Assembly: GCA_033439255.1 (NCBI GenBank)
Contig: CM065882.1
Location: 2,108,001 to 2,172,000, forward strand
Reading direction: 5' to 3'
DNA: 64,000 nt
Source: Hericium rajendrae
Taxonomy: Eukaryota; Basidiomycota; Agaricomycetes; Russulales; Hericiaceae
The notes beneath the pieces are model-generated. The model made no database searches. It worked only from the letters and a program-made list of their open reading frames with translations, and was not told where the DNA came from. The first letter of the stretch is position 1. Every line of letters begins with the position of its first letter. Both the position numbers and the translations under genes were made by a program. Shown in pieces: positions 46,128 through 57,578 of this stretch.

Positions 46128-48336
46128 CTATGGCGCCTGCACATCCTCCAGCGAGACCCTTCCCGCCGCCAAATCCTTTTTGATCTTCTCCTCGAAAGAC
46201 AGGTATTGTTGCGTCGCTGCATCTCGCCCTTGCATACCGAGCGCCGAGTTCTTCCAGATTTTCATCATGATAGGCCGCAATCTCCTGATGCGTTCGAGGA
46301 GAGGCATTGTTTCCTTTAGGGGAGCGCCCGAATTAAACAGGATGCACAAGCCACTCTGCAGGAACCCTGTACATCCAACAGACCGTAATAAATGCCCGGT
46401 GGAAAGTAGTAGATTGGCGGTGACACGTACAAAGGTGCATCTCATCGTCCTCCGGATACATCTTCGCCGCCTCAAAGTAAAGTTTGGCCGACTTCTTGAG
46501 TAGCTCCGTACGCCGTGTGGCCTGGCCTTTGATGTTGTAGTACATCCCTAGCATACTGGGCAGATATATCTTATTTCAGCCATGTTAATCGATGTCCACA
46601 GGCAGGCCCACGTACGAGAGCGCTTGACCTGAGGGTAAAAACTGAATGCTGTTTGGAAGCCCGGGTGCTCGGGATCGACTGCAAGAGGGCTCGAGCGCAC
46701 TTCGTTCAAGAGGTCCTCTGCTTCTGCGCGAAGGCCATCAAAGGTGAAGCGTCCAGTCTTGTCAGCCTGCACTGCCTGTAGCGAGTTAGATGTTAGTTCA
46801 CCATCGTTGGTTACCATCTCACAAAGCTTAACCTGCATGTATGAGTCCAGGCGCAGACACCGCACACCACGTATCAATGTATCCTCAAAGACAGCGCCGC
46901 GGTCATCTTTCGGGATGTTTTCCATTCTTCCCTCCCCCAGCGTTGGACCTTCAGCACTTTGTCGTATGCAAGCTACAGCCTCTGCGTGTTTCGACTTCAG
47001 GCCCGCTTCGACGGAGGCCCGCATAAACATGACCCTGGTAAATCGACATCAACCATGTGCTCGACGCAACACGCAAAGCAATTACAAACCTGAGCAGTAT
47101 CCCAATTGCAGGCCTGACGCGGTCAAAGCCTCCTTCATGCATGCATTTTCCTTGCTTCAGCGATAATCCCATCCGCGCTCAGCGCCGGATTGGGAGCCCC
47201 AAATTGGCGCATCTCCATCTCGACTTCACATCGAGATAGAAAATCATCTGTGTCGGCAAAGCAGCACCATGGCAGACCGACCTTGCAGATTCCACATATC
47301 CGCCCACTTGGGATCGCTGATCGTGAAGCAGCGCTGATCTTGAATGAGAGCATTGCTCATTTGCTCGATTGCCTATTGAAAAAAAATAATCAGTCAGATA
47401 CCATGCGATGTCCATATCAGTAGCGATTTACGCCTGAGGGGCCGGTCATGGCATACCCCATCGGAGTCATGGATTCTCTTGCTCATTTTCATCAATCTGC
47501 AGCCATCAATGAATTGCTGTCGAAGAGCTTTCAGTGTTGGGATGCGGATGGAATAACGAGATCTCCTTACATCTGAAGCGAACGTGATCACGAAGGCCTA
47601 ATCAACAAGTGAATACTGCGCATAATCAGATTGCACAACCATGTGACTTACGCTGCTACCCCAATTACCATCCCTCTGTAGCTGAGGCAAAAGCTGCTTT
47701 GCGAGCACCCACGGTGGGTTCTTCGCCGCATCGTCGCTGGTCTTCATCGTGAGGCCCGTCATGGCCTCCGACAGCTGCTCGCCGTTCATCGTGAGCTTGT
47801 TCAGTGCAGCGAGCAGCGCGGTCTTATATTGATCTTGCTGCTTCGGCTCCGCGCTCGAGAGTGCCTTGTTCCAAGCGTCGATGGCTTGAGGCAGTTGGTT
47901 GAGTCCCTGCGACGGAAGACGTCAACATCAGCTTGAAAGTGGGGTATGGGAATCTAACGTGCACCTCAAACGAAGTAGCCAAGCGACCCCATGCCTTAGA
48001 GTATTTCGGGTCGAGTTCAGTGGCCTAAGATAGGGATAGACCTGCTCCTCAACACCTACGCCGAACCTACGCCAAAACATCACAACCGACCTTCTGGGAA
48101 TCCGCTCGGGCCTTTTGATAGCTACATTCCAGTGGATTAGAAGAAATGGATAAGGAACACGGACTGGCTCACTCTTTCAGTGCCAAATAACATGCAGCTC
48201 GATTGCAGTACAGCACGGCATTCTTGTCGTCGACAGCAATTGCCTCGGTATACTTCCCGACAGCAGGCTGATACTCCTTCTTCGTGAAGAAGGCATTTCC
48301 TTCCACCTTCAAGCCTGCTGCTTTGTCGGAAGACAT
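46128..48336 (-). pseudogene. TPR-domain protein, copy B: full-length but frame-disrupted
   Basis: Starts MSSDKAAGLKVEGNAFFTKK and has three TPR units (to about residue 115: YTEAIAVDDKNAVLYCNRAA; KARADSQKATELDPKYSKAW; LPQAIDAWNKALSSAE), so it may once have bound an Hsp70/Hsp90 tail or another partner. A long helical region follows and the end is LEDVQAP. Compared with copy A, an extra base occurs near 47484 within the KMSKRI-TPMGY exon, a four-base duplication (CATG) near 47135 brings an early stop after EARKMHA, and one base is missing near 46640. The first two breaks are clear; the third is less certain because splice phases here are unusual in both copies. A truncated N-terminal TPR protein could still be made. 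Sequence error is an alternative, but other genes in the window show none. Confidence 0.65.
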
Positions 48337-48955
48337 GGTACGATGGTGAGATATCAAAGTCGCCGCGATATGGCAGGGGACGATAGTCTGATAGGGCAAA
48401 GTGGCAGATCGCAGCGCCGTTTGGTATTTGTAGCCCCAGAAGCTTTGATCGCCGCTTGCTCTAGCGAACCCTCTGACGTCCTCTTTGTCGCAAGGCAAAC
48501 ACGCGTGTGAGCATCGATGGGATCTGAGACAGGTGGCCGACGCAAGCTTCCTCAACTTCCGAATGGCAAAAGGCCGTGACGCGACGCGACGCGTCTGTGG
48601 CTGATTCAAAACCAGCCATGACTAGTGACTCCTGTTGAGCTTCCACACTCCGCAGCCGTTCCAACTTGACCATCCATCGGCTCGATATCACTCAGCTGAG
48701 GACCAAAGGATATTCCAAAGGATATATCGAATATTTGAGTATGGTCAATACACATGAATGCCAGCCTATCCACGTACTACTCAATCCACACACGGCAATA
48801 ATAGTATGGTATACACACAGTCAAGGAGCGACTTTACAAAGGGACCCAACAGAGAACGAAAATAGAGTACCATAGATGTGCTGCCTGATAGATAATGAAC
48901 GAATGAATGGTGGTAAAATGCAAAGTAGATGATTAGGTGCCGCCCGATAGAAAGC
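48337..48955. other. Intergenic with copy B promoter region
   Basis: Includes the GACGCG-rich segment GTGACGCGACGCGACGCGTC (48571-48590), shared with the relic upstream region of copy A. It contains MluI-cell-cycle-box-like ACGCGT. The rest is AT-rich and holds the 3' end of the Ser/Pro-rich gene. No gene was seen. Confidence 0.5.
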
Positions 48956-51549
48956 TCAATCCAAAAACGCGAGTTCGCTCAGCCTCCGACTCTCGTCGTC
49001 CTCGATGCCCTTCGTCTGCAGCAAAATCGTCCCCGGGCTATGCATCCGCGGGCTTACCGACCGCCGCATTCCAGCCGCATCCGGAACGCCAAGCCTCGCG
49101 CTGTCCTTCATCCACCCCGTGGCAAGCTGCGACACCGGCAGCTGCGGTACGGGCATCGCGCGCGGCGACGGCGCATACGCCTGCGACACGGGCCGTGAGC
49201 GCAGCGCGCCTGTGACTGTGCGCCGCAGGTTCGTCAAGCGACAGCGGCTTCGCAAGTTCAGGGGCCCCGTCCGTGGTGTGCGAGCGGTTCTTCCCGAAGA
49301 ACCCGAGCGATTTACGCCGGTCGTCATTGATGGGGGTCGGGCGTGCAGGGCGCGGGACCGCGGCGGGGAGTGTGGAGGGCGGGATATCCTTCCGGACGCC
49401 GAACTCGCGATCGAGGTAGGCGTCGGGCTCCATGACAATCTCATGTCGCAGGAGGTCCTCCTCGGTGCTCTCGACAATGATCGGGTTGATAGGAACTCTT
49501 GACCCCTTGAGAGACAGGATTTTCGAGTTCAGACCGATGCGATCGAATCCCCCATGCACAGGGGGAGTAGGGACACTTGATGAAGATGTAGCAGTTGACA
49601 TGTGGGAAGAGGTCGACTCTATCAGCGATGGTAATGTGGGGCTCACGGGCGTAGTCATAGTCGTGTTCTCTGAAGACGATGGCTCGGATGTTCCACTAGC
49701 CGTGCGTTCACGAGCGGGCGGTCGGATTTTAGGACCTGGTTCCAGGACCATACGGCGCGCGGTGGGCGAGGTGGGCGTCGGGGGGAGTGGGCCGTTGGGC
49801 GCAGGCGACGCTGCTGGATGTGTATGTGAACTGTGCGTCGATGATCGCGAACGAGGACTGTGAGCTGACAGTGGTGGTCGTGAGGAAGTCGGCGAACCAG
49901 GCACCTTGGGTGATTGGGGTTGGGAGCGCTGGCCGGAGCTGGATTTCCGTCCAGGAGTCTCTGATCTGGTTGACATTGCGCTGTCCACAGTACCGCGCCT
50001 CCTTGGAGATGGAGGGGTTGATGTAGCTTCTGAAGCGCGCGGAGACTGCGACACAGAGGCTTCATCCTCCGGCTGTAACGATGTTGCATCTGTGTCATCA
50101 ATAACGGTAGATGCAGGTACCTGCGCCGAGATAGCCGGCGTGGAGGGGTAGATGAATTGGCAGTCGAATGAAGAACCCGAAGGATGTTGCGAGTGAGATT
50201 TTCGGGAGTTTGTCGGCGATGTCGGTCGTGGGCCCAGGGGACGATTGCGAAGCGACGTTTTGGAAGACATTCTGTGCGATCGTGGGCTCGACGATCCAGA
50301 TTGCACAGCCTGCAAAACTTTCATAGGGGAGTTCATAGGCGTGAAGTACTCGCTGTTCGCAGAGAAAGGAGATGCATTTGGCGGACATCCTGTGACTTGA
50401 ATATCCTGGCCTAATGTTGTGGGGGAGTCCTGAGCATCTGATGGCTCCGTGCTTGTCCTTTCTTCCTCCAGCGTGAACATGTTGCTCTTCCGCCACATCT
50501 CGACGATCTCTTTGGCCTGGCTCGCGCCCGCATCTGGCGGAGCCACTGGCGTCCGACGAGCATCAAGCTCCGCCTCCATCTCGGACAGATCCTTGATTGG
50601 CTTTGGAGGCAGAAGTCCACGAGCACGAAGAGCCTCTTCACGTCGCGCCTTGGATGTGAACTCGTTTTCGAGTGACGGACCACTCCGTGGATTTCGGCGA
50701 GCAACAGAAGCAGACATGCGGATAGCCGCTGACTTTTGAGCCGGATGCTCGGCAGCGGGAGTCGCGGCGTGATCTTCGGTAGGTATCTGCGCTCGAAGTC
50801 TGGTCGAAATCATGTTAAGGAGTCCTTTGGACTTCTTCGTCTTAAGCACAGGTTGATCACTATAATCAAAGAACAAAATTCAGCACGAGAAATTATTTAC
50901 AAGCATCATGCGACACACCTAGAACTCCGATGTGATGATAGCTCAGGCTTCTGCGATGCTCGCGACTGACGGCTGCCGCACTCAATCAGAACCATCATCC
51001 TAGATCATGAGCTAAGAACTCACCCATTCTGTTCATGCGGCTGCCCTGAATGCTCGATGTCAACCGCAGATGGTCGAGGATGAGATGCACTGGATGTGCA
51101 AAATCGCACGATGAGCATCCTTCCCATTGGTACACCGCCGTAGCAGTTCACCCGGAGCCCTATCGCACGCAGTCACGGCGAGCTATATAGGTCCCAAGGC
51201 GGAACTAGAGAGGCGATACATATACTCAGACTCACCTACTGACAGGAACTACCGCAATGTCAGACGCTGTCAACTGCTTGTCCACATGCGACCCGTCGAC
51301 CCCTTTGCGGCTTGCGATTCTCCCATGCTGGCTCGTTCCTCGCTCTCTGCCCGCCGCTGATTGTTGTGTGCGCGGCGCACCGTCGAGGCCTCGATGTGCT
51401 GCCATGCTCGTGTTTCGCCTGAGACTGACCTGCCGCTGAGGTTTCTTCTTGCCCAACCCAACGCGAATGCGGAACCGTTGAATGGTAGAGTATGAAGGGG
51501 TGTCCATGGCACGGTTCGCGTCGGCGACAGGGATGGGGGTGGGGGACAT
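48956..51549 (-). CDS. Ser/Pro-rich low-complexity protein, function unknown
   Basis: Three exons on the minus strand: 51236-51549 (MSPTPIPVADANRAMDTPSY and on), 51024-51089 and 50859 down. The long last exon has KTKKSKGLLNMISTRLR, NEFTSKARREEALRARGLLP, KEIVEMWRKSNMFTLEEER and then hundreds of residues dominated by Ser, Pro and Thr, followed by a conserved-looking block near EDLLRHEIVMEPDAYLDREF. Near 49240 two frames compete. The frame in use continues to a stop at 49038 with an Ala/Arg-rich tail, while another frame to 48956 gives a more natural end (ATGWMKDSARLGV to RRLSELAFLD). A small frameshift or an unrecognised splice is likely there. The protein is predicted largely disordered; a cytoskeletal or polarity role is only a guess. 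No domain is recognised. Confidence 0.65.
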
Positions 51550-54022
51550 GTCGTGTGAGCGCGAGCGCGAGGTGGTTTGAATAGCTGAGCGGATCGGGCC
51601 CAAGGCCTTATAAGAGGGGATGCACCGACAGAGTGTGGGGAAAAGCAAGCAAGCGGGGTCACAATGTCTTCATGATGGAAGGAAGATCGTATGGATGCTA
51701 TATAGCCGAGCCGCCATGTGCATGTGCACCTCCAAAGAACGCTCACACCGCCAGGCTTCCGCTTCCAGAGGCTTCCGCTTCTGAGCGCTGCCCTGGTCCA
51801 GGGATTGCAGTACCGGGGCTTTTGTCATCATGATGGAATGCGCCGATGCTGTATCCTTGCGGATCGTTCTGATGGACCCCTGCAAACATAGACATGCACC
51901 ACATCGCGTTCCGAGCCAGCTTGAAGAGCATGAAGCTCGACGACGATCGTAAGCTCGCGTTGGATTGTTGGGAAACCCGACGGCCGAAAAGGGAAGAAAA
52001 GGAAACAGAAGTTGATCGGATCTCGGGTCACGCGCTTGTTGCCATCGTGCCGGCATCCCGCCGCTTGGTGGCGTTGTATAACGCCGACTCAGATCGATGT
52101 CGTCCGAGTTCGGGCGCTGTCCGGAACCTAGGTTTACGGGCGTCGAGGTCTTATAATATTGCTATGCTGCCCGTATTATGGTCAATCCATGGATGGGCGT
52201 ATTCATTTTTGAGAGATGCTGAACTGAGCGTACCTCCCATCAACATCCTTGAAATTTGCATCCCACCTTCTCACCGATGTCGTGTGCATTAGGCTCGGCG
52301 GCCTAATAATATACGTACGGCGCGCTCTCGCGCCACTAACGCGCCCAATCGCCAGGGCCCAGAGCAGATGGCCTTGTCAGACAGGCACCGATCTTCGTTG
52401 TCTTTGATCCAAGGCTTTGCATTTGTTTTCTTCGGCTCATGAGCAGATCACCTATCTGTATCTCGGGTTTCAGTGCTGCGTTATTGTAATATCGGTGCTC
52501 TGTGAGAATCGTATGGCGGCCTGCTTGAGAGTGGTCTGGCTTGCGATATCACCGTTGTCATGACTGCATGTGCACAGAGAAATGTTCTTCTCGAATCTCG
52601 AGCGTGCAGCTTCCGACAGCTGTTGTCATGCTGCTTGGGGACTTTGCCACGTTTTCGATCCACTTCTGGAACGAGTCTATGAATCCATGAGTCGATAATA
52701 GTCCAACTCAATACCATTTTATTCACCCATTTTATTTGTCCTCCCTGACGACGAAGCAGTGATAGGCGACGAAGCGAGTCGCTTATGCAGGCGGAGATCG
52801 AGATTGCTGCGTGCTTCCTCTGACGATATCGAGAGCGGACCTTCTCCGATTTTCGAGTTTTCACCGCCAATTCAACATAGGAGCCATGTAGGACATTCCA
52901 TGTCAATTGAGCTGAACGTCGTGGCGTAATCCAAGCTCATCCAGAGAGGAGAGCAGCATCTGTGTCAGATCTGGAGATCGGCCCACTTTCGCGTATCAAT
53001 CCAGCTCGCTTTTGCCGACGTCCCTGACGAAATAAAATGGGCGAAATAAAATGGTATTGAGTTGGGCTAATATATCAGGCAGAAAAATTCACGTACGATC
53101 AACGAGGAAAACATGTGAAGACACCATGACGTGGTTAGACGCAACTTAGCCTCCAGCGAACACCTGACGCACCTGATTTCCAGGGACATGGCAGCTCGAT
53201 AGGCGGCCAGGTATAAGCGCCCCTAATTGCGATACACCGCCGAAGATTCCACCGAAGCGCTACTCAACGGCGCTGATGGCGACTAGAATATGACGACGAA
53301 GCTGTGCGGGGTGCGGCAGTGTCAATATGAATATTCATATGAGAGAATCTCTGCAACTCGGTGAATTAAACGCCGCACGATGCACTGGTCTTACTGACGA
53401 TCTTAAGAAACTATAGCTACAGCCCCAGGAAAGGTGTTCAAACGGTGGTCGAAGGACCAATCAGTCCGCTACGACATATGACATCGAAAGCCCAGACATA
53501 CCACTGCTCTCACCTAGTGCGTCGAATATGGCAAAAGCTGGTTGTGAATTCAGTACATAATTTTCAAGATTGACACCTTGCACTCAACCGCACCTAAGTA
53601 CAGCAAGCAAGCATGGAAGTCGGAGGAGAATCCTCTTGAAGGATACTACAAAGATAGTTACCGGGCCCGACGAAAGCAAACAAGCTGCCGACGATGGTCT
53701 ATTCATGGACAAGTTCCGAATAGAACTTCTTGAAACACGCCAGACCGCAGATAAACATGCAGCGCATAACTGTAAAGAATGATAATGAAGGGTGAGAAAC
53801 ATTTCACAAGGCCAAACGTCAACCCTCAGGAGGTAGGTTATGCTGGGATGTTCAACTGAGCCAGCTCGTCCGACAAGATTAATAAAGAGCGGAGCAGTCA
53901 AATACATACGAAGCAATCCATCTCGCAAAGAGCTCTCAAGTGTACAGCACCGGAATCATCCCTAACCGTGACTACCCTGCAGCCTCAGCCAGCCAGCTGC
54001 ACACGACCATACCTCTTGGTGG
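51550..54022. other. Gene-poor stretch, 2.5 kb
   Basis: No supported gene. Open frames up to about 140 codons (for example minus strand 52481-52906) show no motif and no plausible splice partners. A direct repeat, GAAATAAAATGG, occurs at 53031-53042 and 53045-53056. The part next to 51549 should contain the promoter of the Ser/Pro-rich gene. Confidence 0.5.
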
Positions 54023-54348
54023 CTATCGTCCCTCGCGCTTGAAGTATGAGCTGTTTACCGCGGACGCCTGCGCCATGTCAAATATCTTCTCGCCGATGCC
54101 AAGATACTGCTCTACGACGGAGCGCGTGGTCGTGTCTGTGATCGATTCCGTGTGTGGGCTGTGTGAACGAGAACATATAGCCACAGATTGAAGGATGATT
54201 GAGTAGACAGATGCACCAGACATCAGACAGAGGTATGCAAGCGATGAAAGACGGAGACGCACGTGAATCCGCTAGACCGTCTCACGCCCGCGACCAACGT
54301 GGATAACAAGACAGCGTCGAACGCGTAGTGCGCGAGTTTGCCAATCAT
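54023..54348 (-). CDS. ATG44: Mitofissin (Atg44 / DUF1748 family), 73 residues
   Basis: A small mitochondrial intermembrane-space protein that, in yeast, drives membrane fission and is needed for mitophagy. Two exons on the minus strand: 54263-54348 (MIGKLAHYAFDAVLLSTLVA, then GVRRSSGF) and 54023-54158 (PHTESITDTTTRSVVEQYLG, then IGEKIFDMAQASAVNSSYFKREGR). With the acceptor at 54159-54161 the phases agree and the product is 73 residues, the same size as the yeast protein. The N-terminal HYxxDxxLxSxxxAGxRRxxG pattern and the C-terminal S-S-Y-F are the family hallmarks. The intron hides the gene from a simple open-frame search: only exon 2 appears as a short frame. No upstream gene shares its direction. 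Confidence 0.88.
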
Positions 54349-55204
54349 GCTGAAAGTGCGCACTCGAAATGAGTGTGCGCTGGTATGAGAGGATAGTGCG
54401 TGAATCTTGTCAACAAGAATAATGGTAGAAGAGAACGTTGGGATGGGTGAAGCTGTCGAGGGGGGCGGATCGTATGTGGTCGAGAGCTGACGAAGTGCGG
54501 CGGCGCGGCTTGCCGAAGGCCTCCAAGTGCCTCCGGTGCGGCGGCGTCCACATTAGGAAGGTCTAGTGGTTGGTTGGCTTGCCACTTGCTCGCAACCGTC
54601 ATGTTGACGTCCTGCACAATATGTGCCAATTCTACACAACCTTCATTTTAGCTCATTGATATAGTTCTCGAGCGCCCTTTTTAATCCAAGGAATTGTCAT
54701 CCGGAGAGATCTGGGGTGGTGGCACATCGAGCGGGACCAAGCACGCGTTCCAAATTGTGTATGTGACGTTGTGTGGTTTCAGTCATATGTGCGCCGTACA
54801 TACTTACCTGCAGGTAAGCACGATGGATGATGATGTCGAACATTCTCATTACAACCAGATGCTTTGACCTCAGAGTACGGGCGTGTGCTCTGTCTCTTAG
54901 TACTGCTAGTGTTCGAGACCGCAGGCCACTCAGGTTCCCGCTTCGATCTGCTTCCAGAAACCGTAAGTTGTCATTCTACCGCGGATTTGCTGCGGATAAC
55001 TATCAACGAATTGTAACATTATCAGCGTTGACGGATTTCAGGAGCTCCACTGATCCTCCATGCGATCGCTGATGGCCTGTCTCTGAATATGTTACTATGT
55101 CAGCTTTCTCGGAGAGAGCAGCGCCAGTTGTTCGTCTCCCATCTATCCAGCGAATATATAGGTCGCTGTAGGTAGGCCCATTATCTCAAGCAATCACCGC
55201 CAAT
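54349..55204. promoter_or_regulatory. Divergent upstream region of mitofissin and P450 genes
   Basis: About 850 bases. A TATA-like AATATATA is at 55153-55160, 45 bases before the P450 start, and the mitofissin start is preceded by GTGCGCACTTTCAG. No recognised gene or repeat in between. Confidence 0.5.
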
Positions 55205-57322
55205 ATGGCTATCGCTGTTGCGCTTTTCCTGGCCTTTTGTATCTTTGTCTCGGGAGCATGGGAGGCTACGCGCCGACGAACTCTGCCTCCTGGACCTACT
55301 CCCTTGCCAATCCTTGGAAATTTGCTCCAACTTTCGACGCGTCCGTGGATAAATTTCGCACGTTGGGGAAAAATATATGGTATGGATCTCCGCTTTTCTC
55401 TCTTCAATGAACTGCACGTACAACTTGCATATACTAGGTCCTGTGACGTCCGCAACTATCTTCGGCCGAGTGTTCATTATCGTGAACGACCACAAAGTAG
55501 CAACCGAAATTCTTGACCAAGGGTCATCTTCGTCATCGAGCAGGCCCCTGATCGCCATGGCGTCAATGTAAGTCGAGTTCCTTGTGGCCGAACTACTTAT
55601 TTGACGTCAATCAGGTCTGGATGGGGTAGTCTTCTTCCTATGGTCCCCGCTGGGAAACGCTTGAAGCAAACTCGAACGTATTTACATAAGGGTCTCAACG
55701 CCAATGCCCTGGAGAAGTATCTTCCTGTGATCCAACGAAATGCCGCCATATTCGTCAGGCGGGTTCTTGAACGGCCTGACAACGTCCTCCCGGAACTTCG
55801 CAGGCACATAATTAGCTTGGCTTGGGGGACATACGCTCACATCTTACTCAGGGCAGTGAACGTTGGGATCGGTCGCATAACCTACGGCCTGGAGCTTTCC
55901 CCCGTGAATGCACCGTTTGTTGAGCTTGCAGAGAAAGGGTTGCAATCCTTCGAGCAGTCTACGCGCCCAGGAAGTTGGCCCGTGGATTTATTCACGGGCC
56001 GTAAGTATCACTCCCTGTTTTAGCGATGATGATACTTACGATAATGGTCACATAGTTCGTCACCTTCCATCATGGTTCCCTGCGCCATTCATAAGAAGGG
56101 CGAGGGAATGGAGGACTGGCGTCGTGCACAGGATCACGACAGAGCCTTTCATGCAGGCGTTGGATGAAATCGTGAGAATTTTACCATTTAGACATGCCAC
56201 TGCATACTTACCGGCACTGCGATCTAGGCGCAGGGGAAGGGCGAAACCTCTGTGATATCGGAAATTACTGAAGATCTGCACAACCTCAAGAGCAACGAGG
56301 AGCTGATGGATATCATCAAATGGACTGCGACAAGCTCATATTTAGGTGGGATCTAGCATATCATGACTTTCTAATTAGCGATGTCTAACTTGTCCTCTCA
56401 GGTGGCTCGGATACGGTGCACCCAGTCCTTTGCCAGACGTATCATTTCTAATCTGTCGTTGTCGAGCTCAGAGTATATCAACGCTGTCGACATTTGTCCT
56501 CGCTATGATCCTGAATCCCGACATTCAGCGTAAGGCACAAGCAGAGGTCGATTCGGTCGTCGGGTCCGAATGTCTGCCCGAATTTTCTGACCGCCCGTCC
56601 TTGCCGTACGTGGAGTGCATCCTGAAGGAGGTTTTTCGCTGGAAGCCATCGGTGCCCATGGGTACGTGTATCTTCCATGTAGTTCTAGACGTTGAACATC
56701 TAAGACGATGATAATTGGCAGTCTTCCCGCATCTCGTCGACAAGGATATTACTTACAATGGCTGGACTATTCCGAAAGGTAGCACGATCGTAGCGAATGC
56801 CTGGTGGGATAAAGTCACACATTCTATCAGATATATCCTGATCTTTGATGATTTGGTCCAGGGGAATGCTTCAAGACGGCGACACTTATGAAAACCCAGA
56901 TGAGTTCCGACCTGAACGCCACATGGAAGGAAAGGTTCTCGACCCAACCGGTCCTACCTTCGGTTACGGACGCAGGTGAGACATCCAGGCCTTCCATGAT
57001 CTGATCTGAAATGATGCTCAACTTCAACAGAGTATGCCCAGGAATGGCCGTCGCTCAACGATCGCTCTGGATGATCATCGTCACTGCGCTGGCGACGGTT
57101 GAATTTGGTTGTCAAATCGCGTCGGACGGTACCAAGGTGAAGCCTGAGGTCCGATATAACAACCTACCTGTCCAGTATGTTCAGAATATAATATTCGCAA
57201 AATTTCCTGATGGATTGACTGAGATGCTTTGGTCGTACAGGCAACCCCTCCCGTTCCCCTCCGTTGTTCGGCCGCGAAGCGAGGCTAAGGTAGAACTTAT
57301 CGAGAGAGCTCTATGGTTCTGA
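55205..57322 (+). CDS. Cytochrome P450 monooxygenase
   Basis: A haem-thiolate monooxygenase, anchored in the ER, needing a P450 reductase. About ten exons. N-terminal membrane anchor VALFLAFCIFVSGAW, then the proline hinge RRTLPPGPTPLPILGN. The I-helix proton-relay motif is seen as GGSDT (exons meet at 56400-56455). The K-helix ExxR is in YVECILKEVFRWKPSVPM, PERF-type FRPERHM follows, and the haem-binding loop FGYGRRVCPGMAVAQ contains the axial Cys, with an intron inside it. The C-terminus reads PLPFPSVVRPRSEAKVELIE. All hallmarks are in place. The sequence order resembles Agaricomycete P450s annotated as O-methylsterigmatocystin oxidoreductase-like, but the substrate is unknown. No other secondary-metabolism gene lies beside it. 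Confidence 0.88.
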
Positions 57323-57578
57323 CAGTGGCCATGCGGATGAAACAGATGATCACTGTCAACAAGAAAGTGAAATATGTAAGGACTCACTGCGTCAAGATAT
57401 ATAATGTGGTTGTGTACTTGTCATCTAGATATGCGGGCATTCTCCCGATGTTATAAATTAGAATATCAGCGCAGAACAGTTATTTGTAGCTTCAATCGCT
57501 TCGACACCGACAGCCGACTCGATGCACAGTACTGATCTCTCTCGAGTTAAGGAACTTTACCACAATCAATAGCAATCA

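Noticed and set aside
55205-57578. Secondary-metabolite cluster around the P450
   Set aside because: The neighbours are mitofissin and Cdc16; no synthase, transporter or regulator is adjacent, so the P450 appears solitary.
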